NCBI GenBank assembly: GCA_020466095.1
Contig: CM035807.1
Location: 28,709,707-28,773,706 of the forward strand
Direction: 5' to 3'
From: Chlorops oryzae
Taxonomy: Eukaryota; Arthropoda; Insecta; Diptera; Chloropidae
DNA length: 64,000 bases
The translations under genes and the position numbers were made by a program. The notes beneath the pieces were generated by a model, which saw only the letters and a list, made by a program, of their open reading frames with translations, had not been told where the DNA came from and did no database searches. Of the stretch, positions 46,072-56,841 are shown one piece after another; position 1 is the stretch's first letter, and each line of letters begins with the position of its first letter.

Positions 46072-46146
46072 GTTTCGATAGCTCAGTGCTTTAAACTGTG
46101 ACTCCACAGTCGTGAGCTTCGGGGTTCTATCCCTGCTGGCGGCGGG
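46072..46146 (+). repeat. tRNA-like module 1 of element C
   Basis: A box TAGCTCAGTGC at 46079 and B box GGGGTTCTATCCC. The anticodon-arm position is a perfect ACTGTG-ACTC-CACAGT hairpin whose loop is too short for a tRNA. The 3' part (GGGTTCTATCCCTGCTGGCG) matches the tRNA-like halves at 26946 and 57110, and T-rich text (TTTTTCGGACTTTTTTTTTT) follows. Confidence 0.55.
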
Positions 46147-46378
46147 AATTTTTCGGACTTTTTTTTTTAATTACAGTTTTTTTTTTTTGTTCAGAGTGTA
46201 GTTGTTTTGGAAGACAAAAATTTTTTCCTAAATTTTTAAGGTTTTAAGTTATTTAATTTTTTTTAATGGTTCATTTTCAAGCAAAAAATTTTGGGAGTGA
46301 AACAATTTTTTAAGCACGTTCCCCAAAACTTGAGCAACCATAAACTCAACTGAGCATTTTGACCAACAAATTAAATTC

Positions 46379-46456
46379 GTTCGTTTAGCGTAATGGTTAA
46401 GACGTTCGCCCAGCGAAGTGGTGGAGGTCAGCGGTTCAAGGCTCAGCCGAGGCGGG
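46379..46456 (+). repeat. tRNA-Val-like pseudogene in element C
   Basis: TAGCGTAATGGTTAAGACGT and TTCGCCCAGCGAA correspond to the D arm and anticodon arm of eukaryotic tRNA-Val, but about four bases of the anticodon loop are missing, leaving a 5-bp stem on a 3-base loop. B box GCGGTTCAAGGC is degenerate. Ends GGCGGG like module 1. Not functional as a tRNA. Confidence 0.55.
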
Positions 46457-46586
46457 AAAAATTTAAAGAGATGAAAGAGAAAAAGATTTAAATAGAAACA
46501 AATAAATAAAGAAAAAATATAATAATTTAATAAAAAAAAGATATTAATAAAAGAAGTTAATATAACTACCTTTTTCTCTCGGTGTG

Positions 46587-48945
46587 CTAGGTTCTGATAT
46601 AATGTGGTACATATTCATGTATAAAGAATTTATGCCCACCTTTCAAACCCATCGAACAATGACAGTAGTACCGTCATGTCTTTCAGTTGACGTGTCAATC
46701 AAAACCTCCATATGCCTATCAAAACCATCAGGCATCACTGTGAATAAAATCCGCTTTTGGCAGCTCGTTAAGTTGTGAACGGAGCTAGAATTGGCTGGCG
46801 ATAGACAACACAGGACAAAACAAAAATATATTAAATATAAAATTCTCGATTACATTGCACGTTGTTCAAAATTTTAACCAAAATAATCAAAGCCCATAAC
46901 CGAAAGCGTTGCTTTTTTCGATACAGGATAAAAAAGGAATCCAATTTGGTTTTCACAAAATAAAATTGAACATGCGAAGGTATTTGTAAGAAACATGCTT
47001 CCAAGTTCCATGGAAAAGTCACATTTTTGCATTTCGAAAGTGCCCTTTTTCTCTGTTTTCATTTCTCTTTTTCTCTCTTCTTCTTCCATACTGACTTCCG
47101 CATATTTTAAGAAGCTTATTTTTTCATAGCATGTTATTACGGCTAAACCACCTTCAACTGCAATTTACTGCTTGATGCAATTTTGGTAATTTATGCAAAT
47201 GTGAAAACTTTTTTCAAAAAAAAAAAAAAAAAAAAAAAATTAAAAAAATCCGACAGCAGCAGCAAGTCCTAGACAACCGGTAGAATATATGCAACGGTAT
47301 GTTATAATTTAAAAGACGAGGTTGCCGGAACACAATCAGGGAATTTTTTCCTAAAAAAAAAAAAAAAAAAATTATAATACCGCACTCTATACTTTAACAG
47401 GAAGCGAATCGTAGTGAAGGAGGATTTCTTAAAAGAATGCAACGTTTTAAGTCCTAATATGAAAGGAAAACAAGTTGACACGGGAACGATGATTTCAGCA
47501 TAGACTTCAATACAATTCCTATAGAGTTGAAAATTCTATAATGGCAGGTGTTCGGCGCGCCATTGTGAAACGTATGGCAACACTTAAACACTTAACACTC
47601 TTAAGAAATTTGCATGACGTCGTTGGATTATGTTAATGGAATTTATAACGCTGTGTCGGAAGTTTCTAAAGTGTCTCACGAATTACTTTCCGATTTTGTT
47701 TTCTATAAAATTCATGTCTCAGTGAATGGAATAATGTGAATTTATTAAGGTGAAAGCTTTTCTAGTACTTATGAGGAATGAAAAATTAAAATCATGCATA
47801 GAGTTCTTTTTTGCATTCGATCGATATTTATATCATCGAAATATGGGGACCGTTGCGGACCCAATATTGATGGATAGCAATCACATTTTATATAATAATT
47901 TCTAGTTCCCAATTGATCTTCTTAGAATAGCAGTACCCTTTTGTTTTCGATTAATTCGAGCTTCATAGATTGTCGTTTGAGGAACAGTCCTACTCGTTAG
48001 TGCTTCGCAAAATATACTGAGTTCTATTTTTCCAACAGAGCAATAAGAATATCCAAATGAAAAATTTTGAGCAAATTTGAAGGGTACCTAAGTTTTTTTC
48101 TTCTGATTTTGGGTAAAAAATTTTCAGCTTTACAATGGCCAAAGTGCATCAAGGAGATCTCAGATGAAATGATGTTGTCCAGTTATAATTTTTCAAAATT
48201 TTAATCTAAAAATTTTCACAATATTCTTACCGGCTTTGCACCCATGGGTCAGGAGCGTTAATAAGAGGTGGAAAAATCTTTAAATTTGGCGAGAGCTTTG
48301 CTAATTGTTGTTATTGGATCATGTTTTTTCGGGTCAGTTAGTTCTACAACTAATTTAAATGAGCTTAGGGCTAAAACTTCGTGATTGACACGAAGATAAA
48401 ATATTGAACGGGTTGCGCGATATAGCTAAAGAAAATGCGCAATTAAGTTCTCAGCCACAATTTTTAAAACCGATTAAAAAACAAACAAACAAACAAAAAA
48501 AAACTGGAGCCAATCTGACTAAACCAAATTTGAGGCGTTGCTATATTCACCAAGTACTTTCAGAAACTGAAGACAAATTTTATTTAACACTCGATGACCT
48601 CGAAAATTTGTCGCAGTGTTATCCACATCAATGCAATACTAAAGAGCCACGACTCATGCTATGTTCGTTGAGTGATTTTCTTCAAAAATGAATCGAATTC
48701 ATGCATTCGTTTCGGATAATTTAGTATGGGCAATTCCCATTCATTAGCCATGGAATCGGATGCACTTCAAAGTTTAAAGAACTAAGAACTCTAGCAACAT
48801 CTGTGCTTGTTAGAAAAAGCATCTGCCCAGAACTCTTTTAGCCGCCAATCTAAGTTACCATTTCGAGATCTCCGAAACACCCACTAATTAGCAATTCATA
48901 AGACGCGACTCGACTCCCAATCGAGTGCATAAATTATGAACTATA
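46587..48945. other. gene-free stretch
   Basis: A-runs at 47217-47239 and 47354-47370. A 95-codon plus frame (48404-48691) includes a Lys/Gln low-complexity segment and is unrecognised. No supported gene. Confidence 0.45.
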
Positions 48946-50055
48946 TATTAGGTGTATAAAAGAAATCCAATCAATAATGCGTTATTTATCTGATCTCGCG
49001 TTGTAAAGTCGATCGTGTTCCGCTACATTGGTTCTTACAGTACAAAAAGCTTTTTGACTTTTGATTGATTAACATTTGTTAACTTGTCAAGATGGACATC
49101 AGCAAAGAGAATCGCTATTATTTACATTTTCTCGATAAGGGAAAACGCAAGCAGCGGCTGAAAATGTGAATATAGACTGATTACTGTAAAGCCAATCATG
49201 CGCATTTGGTTTCATCGATCCGTTCCGTAACTTCGATGTCAAGATCACCACGCATAAGGCCAATGTCGAAAATGTCCATAAATCACGGAAATTATCGAGT
49301 CCGACCGTCATGTTAGCACTGTTTCGATTGCAACAGAGCTAAAGATTGACAATAACGTTTTGGAACATTGAATAAGGCTGGATACACAAAGAAGCTCGAT
49401 GTATGCACACGAGTTAACGCAAAACCCATAGACCGATTTCCATTGCGAATCGCTGCTGAACCGCACAAAATCGACAATTCTGAGCGTGGTGACGGTGATG
49501 AAAAGTGGTCACTTCGAACAACGTCAAGCGAAAACGTGATCGAAACACGGTGAACCGTGGAAACGTGCAAGCCAGGAATGACGGCCAGAAGGTTTTCTGT
49601 TGTTTGGTGATTGGCAGGGAATTATCACTATAGCTGCTCCCATACGGCAAAACTCTAATTGGAACCTCTGTCAACAATTGACCGTCGAAAAGCATCGAAG
49701 CGGCCATTTGGCCATAGGAGGGAATTGTTATCAGGACAACGCCAGCCACACACTCGTACTCCCAGAAGCTCGGATTTGGTTGGAGGTTCTTCTGCATCCA
49801 CTTTAGGTGGCCCAATGATTACCACTGTTCCTGTCCATGGCGAACAATTTTGCTGGTGAAACATTCGCTTCAAAGAGGCTTGAATTCGACTGTCCAATTT
49901 TTTGCTTGGAACGAAGGCTTCTATAGAGAGAAAGAAAATTTAAAATGGCAACAAGTTATCAAACAAAACGGCGCATATTTACCTAAACGGTCATTCTAAA
50001 CCTTAAAAAACCCCAATTTAATGCAAAAATAATGATTTCTTTTTACCACCTAATA
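48946..50055 (+). mobile_element. mariner element, copy 2 (1106 bp, decayed)
   Basis: The element spans 48948-50053 with TA outside. The left end TTAGGTGTATAAAAGAAATC and the right end (read inward) TTAGGTGGTAAAAAGAAATC differ from copy 1 by small deletions. About 180 bp shorter than copy 1 through many small deletions. Opposite orientation to copy 1. Confidence 0.92.
49092..49989 (+). pseudogene. mariner transposase, heavily decayed
   Basis: Starts ATG with MDISKEN, the same start motif as the internal Met of copy 1, and preserves pieces such as DKGK, AAENVN, LNKAGYTKKLDV and MANNFA in scattered frames. The catalytic HQDNARPH segment survives only as QDNA followed by altered text, and PPYSPDLAPCDY is deleted to a short remnant near 49795. 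Numerous frameshifts and stops. Nucleotide similarity to copy 1 is clear from 49370 to 49870. It is older or less constrained than copy 1. Confidence 0.9.
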
Positions 50056-50450
50056 TTTGGCAAAGGCATATCATCTTTTGTAAAACGGCTGCACATCGCA
50101 ATCAATGTCGATAGCATGACAACGCCTCGACAACAGTGCACCGATAATTTGTGGCTTCTTCGAGAGAAGAAGAATTCAACAACTTTTCCGACAGTGATTG
50201 CAAAGGAAATGCACCAACTGCGTGACTGCGGCTAACCGACGATATCGACAGTTGATGTTCATTTCTCGCTGAATAGCCGAATCAACTGGCCCCACAGTTC
50301 ACGTCTCCATACATTTTTTGAATAAAAAATAGAAGGAGTTATCGTAAAGCAATGAAATTTGGCAGGAGTATTACTATAGGCCTAATTAAGAAATTTTGAA
50401 ACTGCCACTCCCACCCGCCATATAACGGGAAATCCTAACTTCCCTCATTT
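50056..50450. repeat. unassigned repeat text before a DINE
   Basis: 50300-50385 (CTCCATACATTTTTTGAATA, TCGTAAAGCAATGAAATTTG) resembles 59994-60265 after removal of the MITE there, so it belongs to an interspersed repeat. Otherwise unrecognised. Confidence 0.4.
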
Positions 50451-51378
50451 TTATACCCAGCGTAAGCGGGGTATATTAGTTTTGTGCGAATCTTGTAACA
50501 GGGAGAACTAAGCTCCGGAGATATAGACATATATATATAGAAATGATCAGGATCAAAAACTGAATCGATTTAGACATGTCCGTCTGTCCGTCCGTCCGTC
50601 CGTCTGTCCGTCTGTCCGTCCGTCCGTGGTCGGATCTACTCCGAAACGGCTGGACCAATCAAGTCGAAATTTGGCACACAGGTATATCGGGATCCGAGTA
50701 TGATCCTAAGTAAAAATGGGAGACATCCGCCCACTGCCACGCCCACAAATGAATATAATGTGTTTTCAGTAAAATGCCTGTAACTAGCGAACCACTCAAC
50801 ACATTTCATTGATATTTGGTGTACTGGTGAACTACAAAAAGGGACATATCCTGGAAAAAAATTGACGCCGCCCTCCGTGAGCCACGCCCACAAATAAGCC
50901 CACAAATAAGGTCTTATCGTAACTTGTGAAGTAAAAGGCGTAGAAGCTTCAAATTCGCAACATAGGTTGACCAAGGCGAATGAAAGGTGAAGGAAAATTT
51001 TTTTTTATGGCCCGCCCACTGCCACGCCCAAAAATGAAGATTTTTCGTAACTTCCAAAGTAAAAGGCGTAGAAGCTTCGAATTCGCAACATAGGTTCACC
51101 AAGGCGAATGAAAGGTGTAGGAAAAAATTTTTTGTGGCCCGCCCACTTCCACGCCCACAAATAAAGACTTTTCGTAACTTGCGAAGTAAAAGGCGTAGAA
51201 GCTTCAAATTCGCAACATAGGTTCACCAAGGCGAATGAAAGGTGTAGGGAAATAATTTATGTGGCCCTCCCACTGCCACGCCCACAAATAGAGAAGCAAA
51301 ACATAGTGCGCTCATAATGTCGGGACGCTGGGTATTTCAAAGTCGGGCTTGACCGACTTTAGCTTTCTTACTTGTTTA
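50451..51378 (+). mobile_element. DINE-1-like Helentron, subfamily H2
   Basis: Starts TATACCCAGCGTAAGCGGGG (hairpin CCC...GGG), then ATATATATAGAAATGATCAG, GTCCGTCTGTCCGTCCGTCC core (50578-50628), CCACGCCCACAAAT blocks, three tandem units of about 127 bp, a AAGTCGG-GCTTGA-CCGACTT hairpin, and ends CTTACTTGTTTA. Same subfamily as 60591-61644. The frames at 50636-51229 repeat LCCEFEASTPFT and come from the tandem unit, not from a gene. Confidence 0.9.
50921..51290. repeat. ~127-bp tandem repeat in H2 DINE
   Basis: GTAAAAGGCGTAGAAGCTTC begins at about 50931, 51059 and 51186 (127-128 bp). Each unit also has CGCAACATAGGTTCACCAAG and CCACTGCCACGCCC. Confidence 0.9.
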
Positions 51379-51885
51379 TCCTAGAGAGTTGAAATTACAT
51401 GTATGTATACATAGATTGACGGACTTTCAAAAATGAGCAAAATGAAAAAAAAAATTCATATTTTTAAAATACGCCCCTTCAAATTTTGAAGATTTAAAGC
51501 ATACTTATTCTTATAAAAATTTTCAAAGGAAATAAAAAATGTGAAGAATTTTTCGCAGATTTGTAAACTTAAAACATATTAATCAGAAACCAAAAGCAGT
51601 TTTGGTCATGCGAAAGCTCTATAGAAATTATATTAAAGTGAAAACGCGCGAAAATGCAAAGGATAAAGCGCCTCTTCGCTGTGTTGAATATCGTTAATAC
51701 TATTCAAGAAATGTAGTTTTCATTGATTTTTTTCGACATTAGAAAATTTCCAATTATAGTGCAGAGCTTTAAAGCAAGTAAAATTTAAAAAAAAATGCTT
51801 ACAATAATTCAATGAAACAATAGAAATCTTTATTAACATTCAAGGTATATTAAATAAATAAAAAATTTTCGAATTTAATTTTACA
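51379..51885. other. gene-free stretch
   Basis: No supported feature. Confidence 0.4.
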
Positions 51886-51892
51886 AAGACTC

Positions 51893-52401
51893 ATTCCCAG
51901 AGCTTTCAAATTCTGAGTCTGATGAAAAAAAGGCCTCAAAATCTATATTCTAAGACGATATACTGTCATCATCATCATCATTATTAAAAAATAAAACGTA
52001 ATTTTCCAATTCTTTGCACAATTGTTTTTTTCTCGTGCACAGTTTTCTATATTTGTGAACTTGAGGATAGCAACAAATGCTTGAAAACATCAATGTTTTT
52101 TTTTCTTTAGAACATTTTCTGACATTGTGAAACTATGTTCCTATTTTACAATAAACATGTCATAATCAATTTCAATAATTTTCATTTGAAATTTACTTAC
52201 ACTCAAACGTGTTTCAAAAAGCGAGTTTAGCCAATTTGAGTATTTCGTAAGGAACCGCTCTTTGTATCGTTTGCAGCTATTCCGCCGAGTGTAAAATTGC
52301 AAACTTATCATCTTTACTCTTTCTTTTAGGTTATCTTCATCAATATTTTTATTTATTTTATTTTTGACAAATGAGAAACAATTTGACAGTTTTTAACTCC
52401 G
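51893..52401 (-). pseudogene. decayed open frame of unknown family
   Basis: On the minus strand an open stretch from about 52401 to 52141 reads a basic, helical-looking segment: KERVKMISLQFYTRRNSCKR followed by YKERFLTKYSNWLNSLFETR. A good splice donor (AGT|GTAAGT, about 52200) falls right after this. About 100 bases further on, another open stretch reads HKYRKLCTRKKQLCKELENY, then an acidic serine tail (NDDDDDSISS, one TAG, NIDFEAFFSSDSEFESSGNE) with a stop at about 51893. The order basic domain then acidic C-terminal tail suggests a nuclear, DNA-associated or transposon-encoded protein, but I do not recognise the family. One stop and likely frameshifts make it a pseudogene unless the gaps are introns. 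It lies downstream of the hAT remnant on the same strand, though a link is unproven. Confidence 0.35.
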
Positions 52402-52830
52402 AGGTCCCTATAGAAAAAACGCTCTTATTACGAACGGGGCAAATTGGGGCAGCCTATCGTTTTATATGTTATTCTACTTACTTATTGCAACAATATTTTA
52501 TAAAATTAAAAGAGGGAATTTCGGGAAATTGAGAAATTCAATTTTTAAAAAAAATTAATCTTTATTTTAAATAAATTCAACTTATTATTGTTTACTTTAA
52601 ACCAATGACAGTTAACGTATTATAAACAAACTTAAAATTAATAAACGTTACCTGGTAGTAAAAACTTTATGTTGTATTATGACATATTAAACTTAATGAT
52701 CGGATCGCAACTTTTATGAAAACAACATATAATGGAAGTAATTTGATATAAAATATATATATACATATATACATCAATACACATATACATTCTCGTATTA
52801 TACATTAGTCTCAGTTAAGCTATATTATGT

Positions 52831-53280
52831 TCAATAATTAAAGTTAAAAATTGGCGTGTTATTTTTGATAAAAAGTAACTTAGCTGCCTTTTCAGGTTCG
52901 AGGCGACTTCTTTGAGGTTCATAAATTAAGCCCGCGCTGCTGAAAAGCAATTCGCTGGGAACACTTGCTGGGGGTGGACATAAGAATCTTCGTGCTAACA
53001 ATGCCATCGTTTTCAATTCAGTGGCATGAACGCTCCACCACCTGAGGGGATCTTCATCTATGTCAATCCTTTTCTTAGTTTGGTAAGAGAGTAGTTCTTT
53101 CTTAAGAGCAGAGTCTAAGTCTTCAAAGCTTTCATCTTCACTTGATGAGTCCAACATCATTGCCAGGTCATTTTTTAAGCACGACTTTTTCACAGAGTCC
53201 ATTAAAGTGTGCTCTTCTGGATCTTTTGGCATTGTATCGTTTAGCTTAAATCTTTTAGATTTTTCTGTACTATGGCACAC
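52831..53280 (-). pseudogene. hAT transposase C-terminal (dimerisation) domain
   Basis: The open frame ends at 52831. Its last 80 residues carry the hAT C-terminal dimerisation pattern: DEDPLRWWSVHA, then LARRFLCPPPASVPSELLFS, SAGLIYEPQRSRLEPEKAAK and LLFIKNN. The region before it is acidic (DSSSEDESFEDLDSALKKEL), as commonly precedes this domain. A full hAT transposase is 500-700 residues with an N-terminal BED zinc finger and a split RNase-H fold; those parts are missing, so this is an internally deleted, non-functional copy. The frame stays open leftwards into terminal non-coding sequence to 53409, which explains the odd SASASASA text. Start therefore undefined; MPKDPEE near 53233 is a possible internal Met. 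Confidence 0.85.
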
Positions 53281-53406
53281 GTACATCCGCATGAGCTCCG
53301 CATCGATTAATGCGGATGCAGATGCGGATGCGGATGTTAAAATTCGTGCGGAAGCTCCGCACTTGAGGATGCGGATGCGAATATTCGCAACAGCCCTGGT
53401 ACAGAG
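53281..53406 (-). mobile_element. hAT-type terminus with GCATCC repeats
   Basis: Minus strand from 53398: CAGGGCTGTTGCGAATATTC, then GCATCCGCATCC words, a GTGCGGAGC-TTCC-GCACG foldback and more GCATCCGCATCTGCATCC. CAGGGCTGTTGC is a typical hAT end. The 8 bases outside, GTACAGAG (53399-53406), would be the target duplication, but no partner end or second GTACAGAG is found up to about 52000, so the other end is lost or too eroded to see. Confidence 0.65.
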
Positions 53407-53409
53407 CAA

Positions 53410-54860
53410 CTAAAGCACAAGCAATTACATTGAAGTTTTTGCACTCAAAACAAACAACAGTTTCCATAACTTCAAAGTTTAAGAGCATGCTGTGGGGCAA
53501 TGGCTAAACATATTGACATAATTCTTTTTTATTTGTCTTAATATGAATATTATCTATCGGAATTCATAAAATTATTTTAACAATTCGAACCTCGATTTTT
53601 GGCATTTTTTTCTGCTCATGTGACACTGTGCGTCGTGCGCCGCTTGGTGAAATTTAAGCCACTAGCGGCGTGCTTTCCCAACGAATGGCAACGAATAAGG
53701 TACAAGTCGTGCCGTGTCTGAACTCGCTTGTCTATTAGTGTAGGCGTGTCGGCGGGCCATGCAAAACGCAACACGCAATTCCTCCAAGCTGCAGCAGCAG
53801 CTTTTTATGTGCGATATTATAAGATTGCAGCAACAAATAATAGTGGCGTTTAAACAGTCGACACGCGTACATATATATCTACTATATGTATGTATATAAA
53901 TGGCCGGTGGAAGAGACAATGACGTTAGATATTGCTTTTAAATTGGATACTTGTACAGTCATATTTTATTGAAGTTTGCGATGCCACAAGCAGCACTGAA
54001 CCACATGCTGATAGACACGAGGTCTTCTATGTCCCAGGGTGTTTCTTGTTCCAAGATAAGTTATTTTCATACTAAATATTTTCCCTAAGATATCGAAATG
54101 TTGACATTCTTTCGTTTTTTTTTTGTTTAGAACAACTACGTATGTACATAGTCTGCATTCGACAGTTCGATAAAAGTTTATTTTTGCATTCTGTTGAGTA
54201 ACTCTTCAATCGGCGGGGGAATGGCCACAAATGCCACATAAATGAAATTATAGAGTGCGTCTTTAAGTGTTTTTGCTTATGAGTTTTAGTTGAAGATTTT
54301 CAGCCATTTTCTTGAGAAGATTTGCGGCCTTCTGAACCTCAGGTTGTTTCAATCGAAATTTATTTGTCCTTCCATTCAGAATAAAAACTTCTTTCGAACT
54401 TTAATTGATTTTCATTATTGAAGATACCTTGGATGAGATTTTCTCTTGAAAAAGCACGAACTTCTTAAGCGCAAATTAACGGCAACATCTGTTAACAAGA
54501 GAGCATGAAAATGCTATGCGAAAAAATATGTACAAAAGAAAATGCTTTTGATTGCAGAGAACGAAAGAAAAAAACTCCCCTAAGAAATGGCGAAAATGAT
54601 TATTCTGCGATAAAGTCGAACAGGAAAACTTGCAAAAGCAAAGTTTTATCGTCTAGCAAAAAAGGTTTTAATGGAGAAGCGACTAAGTTCTGTTTTTATT
54701 ATTAAGTATTTTATTTAGCTTCAAGGACATTTCAAGGAACATGGGAATGTGAATCTTCATCGTTCGATTCCATCAATTTGTTGTGATCAGGCATTAAATG
54801 TATCGCTTTAATTTCAATTAGAAGGATACGACGAAAATTTCCGGTAAATGATGTTTTTTC
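53410..54860. other. gene-free stretch
   Basis: Open frames of 66-85 codons unrecognised. No supported feature. Confidence 0.4.
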
Positions 54861-54862
54861 CA

Positions 54863-55060
54863 GGAAAACTTTATTCCTTAGAGTAATGAGAAGGCCAGTT
54901 TAGGAAGGAGCAACACACCTGGGCTGCTGTGAACAATCAGGAAGGGCCGTTTAAAGATCTAAACCCCTCCCAAAATTACGATTTATATTTTTTAAGTGAC
55001 GCCTAATAACTAGCAATTGGAAAACAATGCCCTCAAAGTGACAAAAAGTGCGTTATAAAC
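54863..55060 (-). repeat. interspersed repeat R, copy 1
   Basis: On the minus strand: TAGTTATTAGGCGTCACTTA, AAATCGTAATTTTGGGAGGG, GGCCCTTCCTGA, CAGCCCAGGTGTGTTGCTCC, CTCTAAGGAATAAAGTTTTC. The 5' portion matches 59900-59990 and the 3' portion matches 62135-62206, so the three are copies of one family. Confidence 0.7.
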
Positions 55061-56660
55061 AGTGAAAAATTCCGATAAAACCTCCAAACTGATTCCTCTG
55101 AAATATGCCTTGAAGGTCCTTGATTTATGCCTAACGTTACCATCTCGCTTCTGCAAAAAAAACGGATTTGAATTTTTCGGACTCAGAACTAACAATTGTG
55201 AGATTTCCAAATACAACGAAGCATTTGAGAGTGCAAATCACCAGTTTTTAAGTGAATAAAAACCAATTATTCTTCATCAAAATCTTCAGCGTCACAACAA
55301 GCCAATTTAAATCAAACTTGTCAATGTGCCCTTTTACATTAGGGCAACTATTGCCGGCAATTGTTTTGTTTAAAGGCTAGACGAAACGCGTGGATGTAGA
55401 GAACCTACCCCTCACAACGGTACTCGTCGTTTGTCGGATCTTGAAAATTTTTAATTCAAAAAATGATGGGCTGTGGGCATATTTCTAAAAAAAAAAGTAC
55501 AATCGCATGACAAATCCTGATTTCAAATATGTTCGCATGACCGCTGTATCGGCTTAAAAAAAACGTACTGTCCAGCGAAAAAATGGACATATGGTATGGT
55601 TATCTATGCCTAAAGAGTCATGAAAAAATTTTGATACTTTACCAGAATTTTCGATAGTTTTTAATATATTTTTGTTAAGGGTTCTAGGCCGCTTTTTCCG
55701 AGCCCCACTTATAACCCCACAAAAAACCAACCCCGGCTGCCAGCCTGACTCTGAGACTAACTGGTCGAAATTAGGAATAAGTATTTTTACCTAATAAATG
55801 ACGACTTTGCACAGAGACTCCATAAGGAACAAATCAAGTAAATCAAGGGCTAATTTATCTGCCGTGATTGTGGCAAGTCCGGGAGCAGTTAGAGACCAAT
55901 CTGAATTTCTACAGGGATTCTATGGTTTTAGGTTATTAATTAATGTTCCAAAAATAATATGGCCATGAAACGCAATCGTCTTTCGTACTTTTTTTTATAT
56001 TGAAATACCATGAATATACATATATTCTTAATGTCCTTGAATCGGTCTTTCCGAAATGCCCTGAGAATTTCGAAGCACGATTTCGACATTTTAATAAAAA
56101 ATCGATTATCATTGCTTGAAGAAAATCAAATAGCGCGTGTTTTAGATATCCGGATAAGGCAATCATTAAAGAATAGCCATTAAACAGGTAAAACGACCGA
56201 CCGTATGTTTGCATGTCCTGAATATTACAGTAATTTAAAGGCGAGTCGAGGATAGCAATCTATTTCGATTTAATACAAACAACTAAAGTTTTGTTATTTT
56301 TCTCTAATGTGTTTGGCACACAATTATCTGATTTTTGTGCAAACATTGAGTAAGAGTGTTGCCGTCAACAGTTCGTCGGAATCGAGCCTTCAAGCTGCTT
56401 ATTCTTTGTGAATTTGTTTGGAAAGCCACCCAGCAGCGCAAATGTACGTTACGGAATCCAATACTTCTCCATTACTTAGCAGTCAGTATGCCAGAAAGAA
56501 TCGATTACAATCTTCATTACTTTTACATAAGCATGGCCGCTTTGTAATCAGCTCCCTTTACGAACTTATTTACTTGTAACCAAAGAAGTATTCCGCTGCC
56601 GAATACTTGTCGAACGTTTGCTACATTATAGTGCTTTAGTACCTCAATAGAAAAGTCCAC
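55061..56660. other. gene-free stretch
   Basis: Frames of 63-92 codons (for example 55936-56214 minus) have no recognisable domain. No supported gene. Confidence 0.45.
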
Positions 56661-56667
56661 ATATAAA

Positions 56668-56746
56668 CCTGGCGTGGCTCAGTGGACAGAGTGCGTGGCC
56701 AAGAACCCGAAGTCCTTGGGTTCGAGTCCCACTCTGGCAGACGCCA
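56668..56746 (+). repeat. tRNA-like sequence beside element B
   Basis: A box TGGCTCAGTGGACAG and B box GGGTTCGAGTCCC (T stem 4 of 5 pairs). TGGCGT at 56670 can pair with ACGCCA at 56741-56746 as an acceptor-like stem, but about seven extra bases (CTCTGGC) intervene before it. T-rich sequence (TTGTTTTTATTTTTATTTTT) follows directly. Either a short tRNA-derived SINE or an old tRNA gene. Confidence 0.55.
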
Positions 56747-56841
56747 AATTGTTTTTATTTTTATTTTTTTATTAAAAAATATGGCTTCCAAATCCAACTC
56801 CTAGGAATTTTGCCACGAAAGCCCTTTTATTTCCATTACTA

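Larger units (their letters stand above)
45872..46586. mobile_element. foldback element C with two tRNA-like modules (711 bp)
   Basis: Ends CACCGAGAGAAATAAC at 45874 and TTTCTCTCGGTG at 46584, TA on the left and TG on the right. The left arm (45885-46015) repeats ACAGTTAA/GTCAAAT/CAGTTG words; the right arm is short. Two tRNA-like sequences, both on the plus strand, lie between. End type matches element A. No coding sequence. Confidence 0.75.

Noticed and set aside
50636..51229. Overlapping frames repeating LCCEFEASTPFT
   Set aside because: Produced by the 127-bp tandem unit of a DINE-like element; the same text arises at 61280-61609 in the related copy.
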